Source: Burkholderiales bacterium (GTDB lineage: Bacteria > Pseudomonadota > Gammaproteobacteria > Burkholderiales > Nitrosomonadaceae). Taken from it: a stretch of DNA of 64,000 nucleotides. Numbering within the stretch: position 1 is the first letter of the stretch; every line of letters starts with the position of its first letter. A program made the translations under genes and the position numbers. The DNA lies in contig JACKLU010000005.1 in the NCBI GenBank assembly GCA_024235735.1, forward strand, positions 1 to 64,000, given 5' to 3'. Positions 25,897-34,645 of the stretch are shown piece by piece. A model generated the notes under the pieces. That model was given only the letters and a program-made list of their open reading frames with translations, was not told the origin of the DNA and made no database searches.

Positions 25897-26793
25897 ATGG
25901 AAATAGTCCGCTCAAGACCTGTCGAAGTTCGCCTCTGGTGGCCGTTGCCTTTGGCGGCGTTGCTTTGGTTGTTGATGATCTGGGCATTTGGTTTTTTTAT
26001 GTCCGAACCTGAAGTTGAAGTTGCCGTTTCGATTCCGGATGCCATTGAAGCCGAATTTCTCGAGCTGCCCGAACCTGCGCAACCGCAGGAACCTGTCCCG
26101 CCACCCCGCAAAGGCGTGGAGACACCACTTCAGGAAGAAACGCAACAAACTAAAGTAGCGCCAGAAATAAAAATTCCGCCACCGCGTGCCCGCCCACTGA
26201 AACCCTCTTCGCCGCCACCTGTAAAACGGGATGCGATTGAAACGGCAAAAATTTCACCACCCAGGGAAAAAGCTGCAACCGAAGCGCCTCTAAAAACCGA
26301 CACCCCCGCCCCAGCCGACTTATCGGAATATATTAATCAGAGAAGGCCGCAACAAAACCGTCCGAGAGGTATTTTTGACGGTACTGAAAACACAACGAAT
26401 ATCAATAAAGAGCCGCAGCCTTCAGCAGAAGAAATCCGGCTGGCGCGGGTTAAACGCAATCTGCAAATGCCCGGAACGAGCGGTATTTTTCAGATCACTA
26501 AAATAGGACCTCGCTATGCCCAGTTTTCATTTCGCGCATGGACAACCGGCATCAGTAATCCACGGCGCGAATTAATTGAAGTGAAAGCCGGACCAGACGA
26601 AGATATCGAGCGCGCAATTATTCGAAGAATGATTCAACTTATCCGCCAGTATCATCAGGAGGATTTTAACTGGGAGTCCCATCGCCTGAACCGTGTTATT
26701 GTTCTGTCCGCCCGCCCCGGAGATACCGAAGGACTCGAAAATTTCCTGATACGCGAGTTCTTTGGCGAACCGCTGCCGCCTTACCTGCGCTGA
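25897..26793 (+). CDS. TonB-like proline-rich energy transducer with divergent C-terminus
   Basis: A 298-residue protein. A cytosolic start with one membrane helix (PLPLAALLWLLMIWAFGFFM) is followed by a proline- and glutamate-rich periplasmic spacer (about residues 55-150: EPAQPQEPVPPPRKG, IPPPRARPLKP), as in TonB. The last 120 residues do not show the TonB C-terminal motif (YP, then A...GxV); instead they read ISNPRRELIEVKAGPDEDIE and end FFGEPLPPYLR. The gene closes the exbB-exbD operon, so it should be the transducer, but the receptor-binding end is unusual. TonB function is inferred from the position. Confidence 0.72.
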   Translation: MEIVRSRPVEVRLWWPLPLAALLWLLMIWAFGFFMSEPEVEVAVSIPDAIEAEFLELPEPAQPQEPVPPPRKGVETPLQEETQQTKVAPEIKIPPPRARPLKPSSPPPVKRDAIETAKISPPREKAATEAPLKTDTPAPADLSEYINQRRPQQNRPRGIFDGTENTTNINKEPQPSAEEIRLARVKRNLQMPGTSGIFQITKIGPRYAQFSFRAWTTGISNPRRELIEVKAGPDEDIERAIIRRMIQLIRQYHQEDFNWESHRLNRVIVLSARPGDTEGLENFLIREFFGEPLPPYLR

Positions 26794-26885
26794 TTGTACG
26801 ATCCGTGTAACCGAAAAGGGGCCATTTATCCCGCGCCGAGACCTTTGCACGGTGTCATGAGCGGTACGAGAATAACACGCAGCGA

Positions 26886-29795
26886 TTATATGATTTCGAT
26901 ATCGGGAAAAAACTCCTGATGGGGCGCCGGCTTGCCGACATGATAGCCTTGCGCATAATCGATATTCATTTTTCTGAGTTGATTCATGATTCTTTCACTC
27001 TCAACAAATTCGGCGGTTATTCTTTTCCCAAAACCGGAAGCGACACTGCATAACGCGCTGACCAGAATCTGGTCATCCGGATTCTCGCCGAGATTGCGGA
27101 TAAAGGAACCGTCGATTTTAACAGCGTCCACCGGAAGTTCTCTCAGGTAATAGAATGAAGAGAAACCCACGCCAAAGTCATCCAGTACAAAACCGCAACC
27201 CAATTCTTTTATTTCCTTCATCAATGTACGCGCGCCCGGCAGATTTTCAAGCGCGGCAGTTTCAGTAATCTCAAACATCAGCAGCGCCGGATTGATTTCA
27301 TACTTGTTCAGTTCATGAAACAATATGGACAGCAATTCAGGATCGTTGAAAGCGTGCGCGGACAGATTAATGGATAGGCTGATGAAATCCTGTGTTTTGT
27401 TGCGATTAATGGCGGCAGCCAACGCAATGGATTTTCGCAGTACAAGGTGGTCGATAATGTGTATTAAACCGCTTTGTTCAGCTGCTTTAATAAAACCGGC
27501 AGGCGAAAGAATCAATCCATCACCGTTGCGCATGCGCAGTAATACCTCATAATGCATGACCCGGCGGTTCCGAATGTGCATAATCGGCTGTAAAAAAAGA
27601 ATAAAATTATCATTTGCCTGCGCGTATTCAATTTTCTCCTTCCAGTAGACCAGCGATTGTACCCGTTCGCGGCTTTGATCTTCCTTGGAAAACAAATGCC
27701 AGGCATTTCTTCCGGTGTCTTTGGCCTGATACATGGCAAGATCAGCCGCTGCCAGTAAGTCATGTACATTATCACCATGTTCGGGAAAAAGAGCGATACC
27801 GATACTGGCCGAGACTTTATGATTGCGGTCGGCATAAGTCAGGCTCAGACTACTGATGTTATTGAGTATTTTTTTAGCCACTTCAATAGCGCCATCGGCG
27901 TTTATTTCAGGAAGAATAACCGCGAATTCATCGCCTCCCAGACGCGCGGTAATGTCGCCGGAACGGATTGTTTGCGACAACATTTTAGCGACCAGCTTCA
28001 GAAACGCGTCACCTGCATGATGCCCACTGGTATCGTTAATATATTTGAAACGATCCAGGTCAAAAAATAATAACGCGCCCGGATGATGATATCGATCCGA
28101 TCGACTGAGCATTTGCTCGAGCTCTTCACTAAATCGGCGCCGGTTATGTAAATCGGTCAGGGGATCATGCGTTGCCAACCAAGTTAAACGCTCCTGCGCC
28201 AACTTATATTCAGTAACATCGAGACCAACCGACAAAATAGATGGATCATTTCTGGAATTTCTGGAAAGGCGTGAGTGGAGCCAGGCAATATCGCGGGTGG
28301 AGCCGTCCTTGCAGCGGATTGTGGATTCATGCCGGAATTGATCACGCTTGTTGTTATTGAGCTCATCCAGGCATGTGGCCAGATATTGATGTTCATAATT
28401 GGATGCCAGCAGCTGAAGAAAAGATGAGCCCTGTAGTTCTTTTTCAGAAAAGTGCGTCAACATTTCGCCATGCGCGTTCAAGGAATTGATTCTACCCAGT
28501 GTGTTTTGCGTAAGCACGATGACTTGCGCGGTATCCAGCAGATTGGCAATAAAGTCCCGTTCCTTGCTCAATTCATCCTTCTGCTCGATAAGCTGTTTTG
28601 CCCGGGTCGTTGCTTTTTGTTCGAGATCTTCAAGCTGCATGGATAACTGGACTGCCGCCACATTCAGCATATCAATTTCATCACTGTACTTCTGCACATG
28701 CTTTGATGCGACCAACGATTGGCGGAAGTTTTCAAACTGACCGCTCGCCAGCAAGGGTAATGTAAAGGCAATATCCTTCAGGCGAATGAGCAGCCGCGTA
28801 AAAATGCCGAACATCAGAATTCCGGAAAGCACAAGACCCAGCAACCCGATTGCTGCAATTTTCCAGATAGAATCGTGGATATTATTCATCGCGGTGGTCA
28901 CATCGGTTATAACGACCAGACCTGCTTTGTTACCGCCAACAGCATTAATTGGATACAGTTTTATCTGGTAGTGATTATCCGATAAATCAATTTGTACGCC
29001 TTTTCGTAAGCTGTCTATTGACGAGAATTTTTCCGCGGCTGCTTTTAAAATTTGTTGATTCTGATCTTTTTTCGTCAGTGCGGCGATATGCGCATTCCAG
29101 TGCGCTATATAGGTGGCACTGTCAGCTGAATGCGCACCAATGCCGCCATGATGTATCAGTAAACCGATATCCGCGCCTGAAACACGATTGAACGCAAGCA
29201 GCGCATCCGTTAATGTGATGCCCATAATGACTGTTCCGCCAGCCTTACCGTCAATTAATAATGGCGCCACGGTATGCTGTATACAGCTTTTTTCGCAAAG
29301 CAAGGGATGAATCGGTTTTTCCCGATGATTAACGCTTTCAACCCACTCAAGCATTGGGTTGGGGTCACCTTGATGATTGCCGAGACTGTTCCAGTCCGCA
29401 ATCAATTGATTGGATGTATTGTATAACCGTACAGTTTCAATGCCACTATTGAAATGTATCAGCGGCCAATGCCGGTTAAAAACCTGTCTGATTTTGTTTA
29501 TATCGTTAGATAGTAATGCTTCGGGCATGCCATCCAGAAAAGGAATGGTTTCTGCTTGCTGACGCAGCCCGGACGACAGCCGTTCAATCAGACTGTCTAT
29601 TTCCCTGCCGTAACGCTCAAATTCAGTTTCGCGCTGACTGTCAAAATTGGTAACCAGACCCCAATAGCTGACAATGCAGAATAATAAAACGACTGCAAAC
29701 AGTATGAGGCTGCTTAATGATGTAATTTTCCATCTGAAGCTAAGAAATTTACGCGCTTGTGTTTCATTTATTGGCGTTTTAACAACCTGTGACAT
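26886..29795 (-). CDS. Sensor GGDEF/EAL cyclic-di-GMP regulator with PAS domain
   Basis: A 969-residue membrane protein. N-terminal helix (about 27-48), a large periplasmic sensor (about 50-310, double-Cache-like), second helix (about 312-335), a HAMP/coiled-coil stretch to 410, a PAS domain (about 415-540), a GGDEF domain with intact ARLGGDEFAVIL, and an EAL domain beginning YEVLLRMRN (EAL replaced by the tolerated EVL) with FEITETAAL and DDFGVGFSSFYYL intact. It could therefore make and degrade c-di-GMP. It follows the porin-like gene by 19 bp on the same strand, so its periplasmic sensor probably reads a substrate of that trio (inference). Confidence 0.9.
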   Translation of the reverse strand: MSQVVKTPINETQARKFLSFRWKITSLSSLILFAVVLLFCIVSYWGLVTNFDSQRETEFERYGREIDSLIERLSSGLRQQAETIPFLDGMPEALLSNDINKIRQVFNRHWPLIHFNSGIETVRLYNTSNQLIADWNSLGNHQGDPNPMLEWVESVNHREKPIHPLLCEKSCIQHTVAPLLIDGKAGGTVIMGITLTDALLAFNRVSGADIGLLIHHGGIGAHSADSATYIAHWNAHIAALTKKDQNQQILKAAAEKFSSIDSLRKGVQIDLSDNHYQIKLYPINAVGGNKAGLVVITDVTTAMNNIHDSIWKIAAIGLLGLVLSGILMFGIFTRLLIRLKDIAFTLPLLASGQFENFRQSLVASKHVQKYSDEIDMLNVAAVQLSMQLEDLEQKATTRAKQLIEQKDELSKERDFIANLLDTAQVIVLTQNTLGRINSLNAHGEMLTHFSEKELQGSSFLQLLASNYEHQYLATCLDELNNNKRDQFRHESTIRCKDGSTRDIAWLHSRLSRNSRNDPSILSVGLDVTEYKLAQERLTWLATHDPLTDLHNRRRFSEELEQMLSRSDRYHHPGALLFFDLDRFKYINDTSGHHAGDAFLKLVAKMLSQTIRSGDITARLGGDEFAVILPEINADGAIEVAKKILNNISSLSLTYADRNHKVSASIGIALFPEHGDNVHDLLAAADLAMYQAKDTGRNAWHLFSKEDQSRERVQSLVYWKEKIEYAQANDNFILFLQPIMHIRNRRVMHYEVLLRMRNGDGLILSPAGFIKAAEQSGLIHIIDHLVLRKSIALAAAINRNKTQDFISLSINLSAHAFNDPELLSILFHELNKYEINPALLMFEITETAALENLPGARTLMKEIKELGCGFVLDDFGVGFSSFYYLRELPVDAVKIDGSFIRNLGENPDDQILVSALCSVASGFGKRITAEFVESERIMNQLRKMNIDYAQGYHVGKPAPHQEFFPDIEII

Positions 29796-29813
29796 AAGAA
29801 GGTATGTTTGCGC

Positions 29814-31154
29814 TTAGAAGCGGAAGGACAATTGTGCCGCAAAAAGATCCCATTCTTTAACAGTTGGCACAGTAATCGGATTGTCCAGTCCTGAAAGCCA
29901 GCCTGTTCCATTGATGTAATGATACTCGAAACGCGCCATAATTTGCGGCGTAATATTCCATCGCAGACCAACGGTCAAATCTTTGGCATATCGTGAATGG
30001 GCCGGGCGCGGACTAAATCCATTATCTTGCCGCCACTGAGCAAATTCTTTTCCGTTACGATCGTTCCTGTCCGCAAAAAACACATCATAACGCAACAACG
30101 CTTCCCACTTCGGATGAAAACGGTAGACACCCTGCACATAAAAGCTTTCTCCGGTCGTGTTATCGGCTTGTTCATCCAAAGGAAGAACACCAAAATTTTT
30201 GAAGTCCAGACGACGCAAGGCATACTCCGCAGTCAGACTCCACTTTTCCGCGTTATATTGAGCTGATAAAAAAAGTGGAGAAAACGAAAAAGAACCCCGT
30301 GTCAAGCGATCATCAATACCCGGATTATAATGTGTATTCAGCCAGATACCGCTGATTGCAAAACGGAATCGCGCATCGTGGGTTTCATAAATCCCCCGGC
30401 CTATGAACGATGCTTCCGGGGATAATTCACCTTTTTGCGAGCCACCGAAAATGGCAAATTCAGTCTCCCGATCCTTTACCAAAGAACGCATCACGCCAAA
30501 CTGCACTGAAAAATTGCCAATTGTCGGATGCGATGTCTCGCCATAGAGCTGCACCGAATCCGACGATAAGCCCAAGTTGCGCGTACGGTCAAAATAAATT
30601 GATTGCGGCAAGAGTATACTGGGACGCGTGAAAGCGACATCGCGTGTGTCATTGTAAAATCCAAATGGATTTTTCAACCGGCCGACCCTGATGCCGAACT
30701 GATGTGTCTCATGCGAATACAGCAAATAATCGACAAAACCGAAATCCAGTCGAGGCTCCCCAGCATTACCCCCCTCGCCGGCGCGACGGGACAGCATTTG
30801 TGCTGATAACTGCAACCGGGGCAGCGGGCGAAACAGCGCGTTAAGTCCAACTTCGGTAAAACCAAAACCGCCGCCCTGATCCGTTTTGCCGAATACATTA
30901 TTGTCCGATGTTGCAATAAATGCCTGACTTGCGAAGCCCTGAAATTTGAGATTATCCAGAATGCTTGTTTCGGAAAACCATTTTGAGAATGCATTTGTAT
31001 TGGTTAATGTCGCTGTCTGATCGATTTTTGTCTGCTCGGATGCGTATGCCGTGCAGACACCGAACAGAAGCAAAAACATGACGAACCTGCACAGCAAACA
31101 GCAGGTTTCATGACATAAACTGTTACTTGATCTGTAATACATGAACGTCATCAC
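29814..31154 (-). CDS. Porin-like outer-membrane beta-barrel
   Basis: A roughly 446-residue exported protein: signal peptide FVMFLLLFGVCTAYASE, then alternating amphipathic strands rich in aromatic residues (GFGFTEVGLNALFRPLPRLQ, FGIRVGRLKNPFGFYND) and a final AAQLSFRF ending in phenylalanine, the outer-membrane insertion signal. No specific family is certain; overall it looks like an OprO/OprP-like or uncharacterised porin. The start overlaps the upstream phosphate-binding-like gene by about 30 bases (GTG 31154, ATGs at 31151 and 31142 are alternatives). The three genes 31551-26886 form one transcription unit. Confidence 0.75.
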   Translation of the reverse strand: MMTFMYYRSSNSLCHETCCLLCRFVMFLLLFGVCTAYASEQTKIDQTATLTNTNAFSKWFSETSILDNLKFQGFASQAFIATSDNNVFGKTDQGGGFGFTEVGLNALFRPLPRLQLSAQMLSRRAGEGGNAGEPRLDFGFVDYLLYSHETHQFGIRVGRLKNPFGFYNDTRDVAFTRPSILLPQSIYFDRTRNLGLSSDSVQLYGETSHPTIGNFSVQFGVMRSLVKDRETEFAIFGGSQKGELSPEASFIGRGIYETHDARFRFAISGIWLNTHYNPGIDDRLTRGSFSFSPLFLSAQYNAEKWSLTAEYALRRLDFKNFGVLPLDEQADNTTGESFYVQGVYRFHPKWEALLRYDVFFADRNDRNGKEFAQWRQDNGFSPRPAHSRYAKDLTVGLRWNITPQIMARFEYHYINGTGWLSGLDNPITVPTVKEWDLFAAQLSFRF

Positions 31155-31551
31155 TGATAAAAGAGGATTTCAAATAACCGATTGAACCTGGCGTGCTTGC
31201 TATTCTTCGCAACATTTCTTCGTAAGAAGCGACTGTAGTCGGCGCCTGACCTGTGCCGGAAAATACCAGACGGTCCCAGTTGGCGCGTAACTGGTAAGGA
31301 AAAACATTCAATGTTTCTTTTGAGAAAATCTGATGCAGCTCATGATCATCGGGCAGCACATAAACTTTAATTAACCTGCCATTCGGCCAGGTTTTCATAC
31401 GCATACTGAAAACCGCGCGCAATACGTTGGCAGTGACGGATTCCTGCTCTACATCGGGATGAACGATGACTTTATAATGTTCCGACGCTTGTGTTTTACC
31501 GGTCACCAGCAAAAGAAGCATAAGGCATAAAACTGTTTTGATTTTGAACAT
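31123..31551 (-). CDS. Small PstS-like phosphate/anion-binding protein
   Basis: A 142-residue exported protein with signal LCLMLLLLVTGKTQASE. The mature part resembles short single-domain PstS-like binding proteins: VLRAVFSMRMKTWPNGRLIKVYVLPDDHELHQIFSKE corresponds to the DIFLGK-WPDG-I-PV segment and SIGYLKSS to the GAIGY motif. No ABC transporter is nearby; instead a porin-like protein and a c-di-GMP regulator follow. Such trios are seen in other Proteobacteria and suggest periplasmic sensing (inference). The stop overlaps the porin-like start. Confidence 0.72.
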   Translation of the reverse strand: MFKIKTVLCLMLLLLVTGKTQASEHYKVIVHPDVEQESVTANVLRAVFSMRMKTWPNGRLIKVYVLPDDHELHQIFSKETLNVFPYQLRANWDRLVFSGTGQAPTTVASYEEMLRRIASTPGSIGYLKSSFISDDVHVLQIK

Positions 31552-31616
31552 GATGTTATGCGATAGTCTTCATTTCTGAAAAAATGAATCCGGATGCTTG
31601 TTTTGGCAGTTAAAAA

Positions 31617-32381
31617 TCAGAGATACACTTTAGCAGGCAAAAATTTTCCCTGATCGGTCAAGATCTCCCAGACATCCTGATATTCGTTATAGGTTTTGTT
31701 CAAGATATCTGTCATTTTGGCAAAATAGGGTCGGCGGATGCCATGACATTCAACGAGCGGTCCAATCGGCGTAAACTCCATACCTGAATGACTGAGTAAC
31801 CGATTCAATGCCGGATTTATGAAAGAAAGCCAATTTTCCGCGTTACTTTTTACGCTCATCTGCACAACAGCCGCCATGAGAATCAATGAAATATTAGCCG
31901 TGACGCGCCTATCTTTTTGCTTAGAGGAATTTTTGTTTTCATCACTGCTTTCGCCTTCGTTGGTTTCCTGATAAAGCATATCCCCTTTCCGCCTTTGAAA
32001 TTCCTTGATAACCAGCGCTCTCGATATCTCGGCTGTTTCCAGGCGGGAAACATTCTGATTTTTAAGGTATTCCGTATCAAGATGCGTATACGACTCGACC
32101 GGAAAAGGCTTGTCCGGTGCGCTGGGATCAGGCAGCACTATTCGTATGGTACCAATGTAATTACCGGACGATCGATGTTTAAGCAGTGCATGCATGGCAC
32201 GATCATCAAAATCATCTTTTTCCAGTTTTTCCGGGTAACTGGATTGATCGAATCCGGGTATTCGCTGCTCCTGACACAGGACATGGTAGCGTATCTGATA
32301 GGCAATCTCCTGCAATTCCGGCGTTTCAGCCAGAACAATTTCAAAATATTTCTGATAGGCATCATACAATTCACTCATCAT
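31617..32381 (-). CDS. PEP-CTERM/exosortase-associated acyltransferase (GNAT/FeeM type)
   Basis: A 254-residue protein of the family found with exosortases, structurally related to N-acyl amino acid synthases. The opening MMSELYDAYQKYFEIVLAET and the segment IAYQIRYHVLCQEQRIPGF are typical; ETAEISRALVIKEFQRRKG is the conserved acyl-binding strand-loop. A good AACAGGAGCGTTTAA ribosome site precedes the ATG. It follows the amidotransferase gene by 36 bp on the same strand. The acceptor is unknown; acylation of a polysaccharide building block or a small amine is inferred from the context. Confidence 0.85.
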   Translation of the reverse strand: MMSELYDAYQKYFEIVLAETPELQEIAYQIRYHVLCQEQRIPGFDQSSYPEKLEKDDFDDRAMHALLKHRSSGNYIGTIRIVLPDPSAPDKPFPVESYTHLDTEYLKNQNVSRLETAEISRALVIKEFQRRKGDMLYQETNEGESSDENKNSSKQKDRRVTANISLILMAAVVQMSVKSNAENWLSFINPALNRLLSHSGMEFTPIGPLVECHGIRRPYFAKMTDILNKTYNEYQDVWEILTDQGKFLPAKVYL

Positions 32382-32417
32382 TTAAACGCTCCTGTTATTT
32401 TATTATTCCTATACGCG

Positions 32418-34262
32418 CTATCCGGATCTGGATTTATACCAGCATTCCAGCATCATCAAAATCCAAATCATGGTGCCATGATAACTGGCATGTTCCTTTA
32501 AATGCTGATCGAGCAATGTATCGATGTAATCCGTACGAATGAAGTGACGCGATTTTAAATCGTTCAAACTGTCAGCAGCCAAGGCTTTAAGTTGCGCGTG
32601 TTCCTGCAACCATACGCCGAATGGTAAACCAAAGCCGTGTTTCTGTTTAGTAATTATTTCATTGGGCAGGAAATCCCTGAGGGCTTCTTTAAAGAAATAA
32701 CGCAACTTGGTGCCCTTGACTTTGTCATTTGGTTTTAGTTGTAATGAAAACTCGACGAGTTCATCACTGATTAATGGGAATGCAACATCGATCTGAGCCA
32801 GCTCGCAGGCTTTTACCACTTTGGGCAAATCATTGTCGGCAAGTGTAATTTTCCAGTCATACGCCAACATGCGATTGATCAGGCTCTTTGCATGTGTACG
32901 GCGATAGGTTTGCTCCAAAAACAGTGCGGGATATTTTGTGTCCACAGTTTCCAGAAATTCAGCAGTAAAAACGGAATCCGGCCCGTGTTGCAACAGCAAA
33001 TTATAGGTTTCCATGCGGGCCGGCATCGGAGTGGACGCTTGCTCGATATAACGATACATTTTACGAATTAAAGGCTGTTGTGTTTTTCCTGAAACACTTT
33101 CCGCCCAGGGTTCTAGAATTTTTTTTCGAAAAATGGCAGGTAAATATTCATAAAGGGAAAACACATGCTGTTTGGCATACCGCTCATTACCGCCAAACAA
33201 CTCGTCACCGCCATCACCACCCAGGATTCTATCCAGACCGTCATTCTTCGCCATGCGCGCACAGTAATAGGCTGGTATCGCCGAGGCATTGCCAAACGGC
33301 TGATCAAAAATTTCAGCGATTTGTGGAATGGCTGCAACGACATCATCTGGGGTTACATAGTATTCATGATGATTGGTAGAGAAATGGCGCGCCGCAATTC
33401 GTGCATATTCCATTTCATCATAACCTTGCGCTGCAAAACCGATCGAATAGGTTTGCGCCGGTTTTCCAGTGACTTCACCGAGTATGCCTGCAATGGTTGA
33501 ACTGTCTGTACCGCCGCTGAGAAAAGCACCGACAGATGCACTACCGACAGCATCACGCACGCTTGATTGAAGCAACTGCCGCAGTTCAGACTTGAGTTCC
33601 CCAAACGAACGCCCCGAGGTTTCGATGAATACAGGATTCCAGTAGGGCCGTTTTTGTATTTCACGATTCCGGAAAGTCAGACACTCGCCTGGCAACAACC
33701 GATACTGGTCTTTATAGATCGTATCCGGGCTGGGTATCATATGAAAGTAGATATAATCATAGATACTCTGTGAATGAATTTGTCCCGTCGCCAATGGATG
33801 CCTGACAAGCGCATCTTGTGACGTAGAAAAAATCACCCCCTCACCAACCGCCTGATAAGCTAAAGAGCGAGTACCCAGTCGATCAATGGCAAGCATGCAC
33901 TGATTCTGGTTAGCATCCGAGATGCAGGCGATAAATTCACCAGTTATATTCGACAGCGCCTGATCGCTGTTAATCAACCAGTGGTCAAGGAAAAATTTAG
34001 CGGGATTTTGAATTGCATCTGGTTGGTCATGCCGGGCATTTTTAAATCGCACATCCCCCCATAATAAAACGGTAATGCCGTTACCTTGGAAAGTATATAC
34101 GTGTTTAGGATGACCTATGATGGCAAGGGCTGATTTATCGTTTACCAAAATGTTTGCTGGACGATAATCATGCCGCGCAATTGGCTGAATCATATATTCA
34201 AGCACTTTACGACTTTCATTTACTGGCATTTTGTAACCTATCCAGCCACAAATTCCCCCCAT
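32418..34262 (-). CDS. Asparagine-synthase-like amidotransferase of the XrtA/EPS locus, catalytic Cys2 missing
   Basis: A 614-residue two-domain enzyme. The N-terminal glutaminase domain (about 1-190) begins MGGICGWIGY; in the family the start is MCGI, with Cys2 as nucleophile, and here Cys2 is glycine and the following alanine is cysteine. The C-terminal ATP-pyrophosphatase domain (about 215-600) has intact SGGTDSS and the LGGDGGDELFGGNERY motif. The ATG is preceded by GGAGAGCATAT, so the start is well supported. The enzyme likely uses free ammonia or a partner glutaminase to amidate a sugar or acid in exopolysaccharide precursor synthesis (inference). An ammonia oxidiser has abundant ammonia. 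Another start is excluded by sequence. Confidence 0.88.
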   Translation of the reverse strand: MGGICGWIGYKMPVNESRKVLEYMIQPIARHDYRPANILVNDKSALAIIGHPKHVYTFQGNGITVLLWGDVRFKNARHDQPDAIQNPAKFFLDHWLINSDQALSNITGEFIACISDANQNQCMLAIDRLGTRSLAYQAVGEGVIFSTSQDALVRHPLATGQIHSQSIYDYIYFHMIPSPDTIYKDQYRLLPGECLTFRNREIQKRPYWNPVFIETSGRSFGELKSELRQLLQSSVRDAVGSASVGAFLSGGTDSSTIAGILGEVTGKPAQTYSIGFAAQGYDEMEYARIAARHFSTNHHEYYVTPDDVVAAIPQIAEIFDQPFGNASAIPAYYCARMAKNDGLDRILGGDGGDELFGGNERYAKQHVFSLYEYLPAIFRKKILEPWAESVSGKTQQPLIRKMYRYIEQASTPMPARMETYNLLLQHGPDSVFTAEFLETVDTKYPALFLEQTYRRTHAKSLINRMLAYDWKITLADNDLPKVVKACELAQIDVAFPLISDELVEFSLQLKPNDKVKGTKLRYFFKEALRDFLPNEIITKQKHGFGLPFGVWLQEHAQLKALAADSLNDLKSRHFIRTDYIDTLLDQHLKEHASYHGTMIWILMMLECWYKSRSG

Positions 34263-34468
34263 ATATGCTCTCCAGAAAAATAACAGCTTGATGGACCTGT
34301 CTTGCTGTCAAGTTATGTTTTAATGATTAATATGGCGGGAGTGATTTTTACTGCTCCCAAACCCTATTTAAAATATTTCTAAACCAATACTTCGAACAGT
34401 ATTGAAAGACAGAAGGTAAAAGCGGGGCTGACTGCTCCAACCCAAATTCCTTCTCTCAAAATTCTGAG
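34263..34468. other. Gap between small ORF and amidotransferase
   Basis: About 200 bp without a supported gene. An imperfect GGGAG/CTCCC inverted repeat around a T-rich centre (about 34335-34360) may be a hairpin. Most of the rest is AT-rich and featureless. Confidence 0.4.
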
Positions 34469-34645
34469 TTACAGAACACTGAATGGCATAAACCTCGACT
34501 TTGGCGACGAAAAGTGACTAACTCCGGTGTCAACTAGACCGGCGTGCTTAACCAGAAGAATGAGTGAAATGCCTCCTATAATCAAACATGCGTCACAAAT
34601 CGGAAATTGATTCAGCGCTGAAAGATATAGTGATTCGCTGATCAT
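34469..34645 (-). CDS. Small hypothetical ORF coupled to acyl-CoA ligase
   Basis: A 58-residue frame whose ATG overlaps the TGA of the acyl-CoA ligase gene in an ATGA arrangement, the classical sign of translational coupling. It starts MISESLYLSALNQFPICDA and has a hydrophobic helix (ACLIIGGISLILLV); the tail is polar. In other XrtA loci an acyl carrier protein or decarboxylase lies here, but neither is recognisable. It could be a degenerate gene or a small membrane protein; composition gives little support. Confidence 0.35.
   Translation of the reverse strand: MISESLYLSALNQFPICDACLIIGGISLILLVKHAGLVDTGVSHFSSPKSRFMPFSVL

Noticed and set aside
32418..34262. Idea that the amidotransferase has a misplaced start that would restore Cys2
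   Set aside because: The upstream bases contain no in-frame alternative that yields an N-terminal MCG; the ATG has a good ribosome site.
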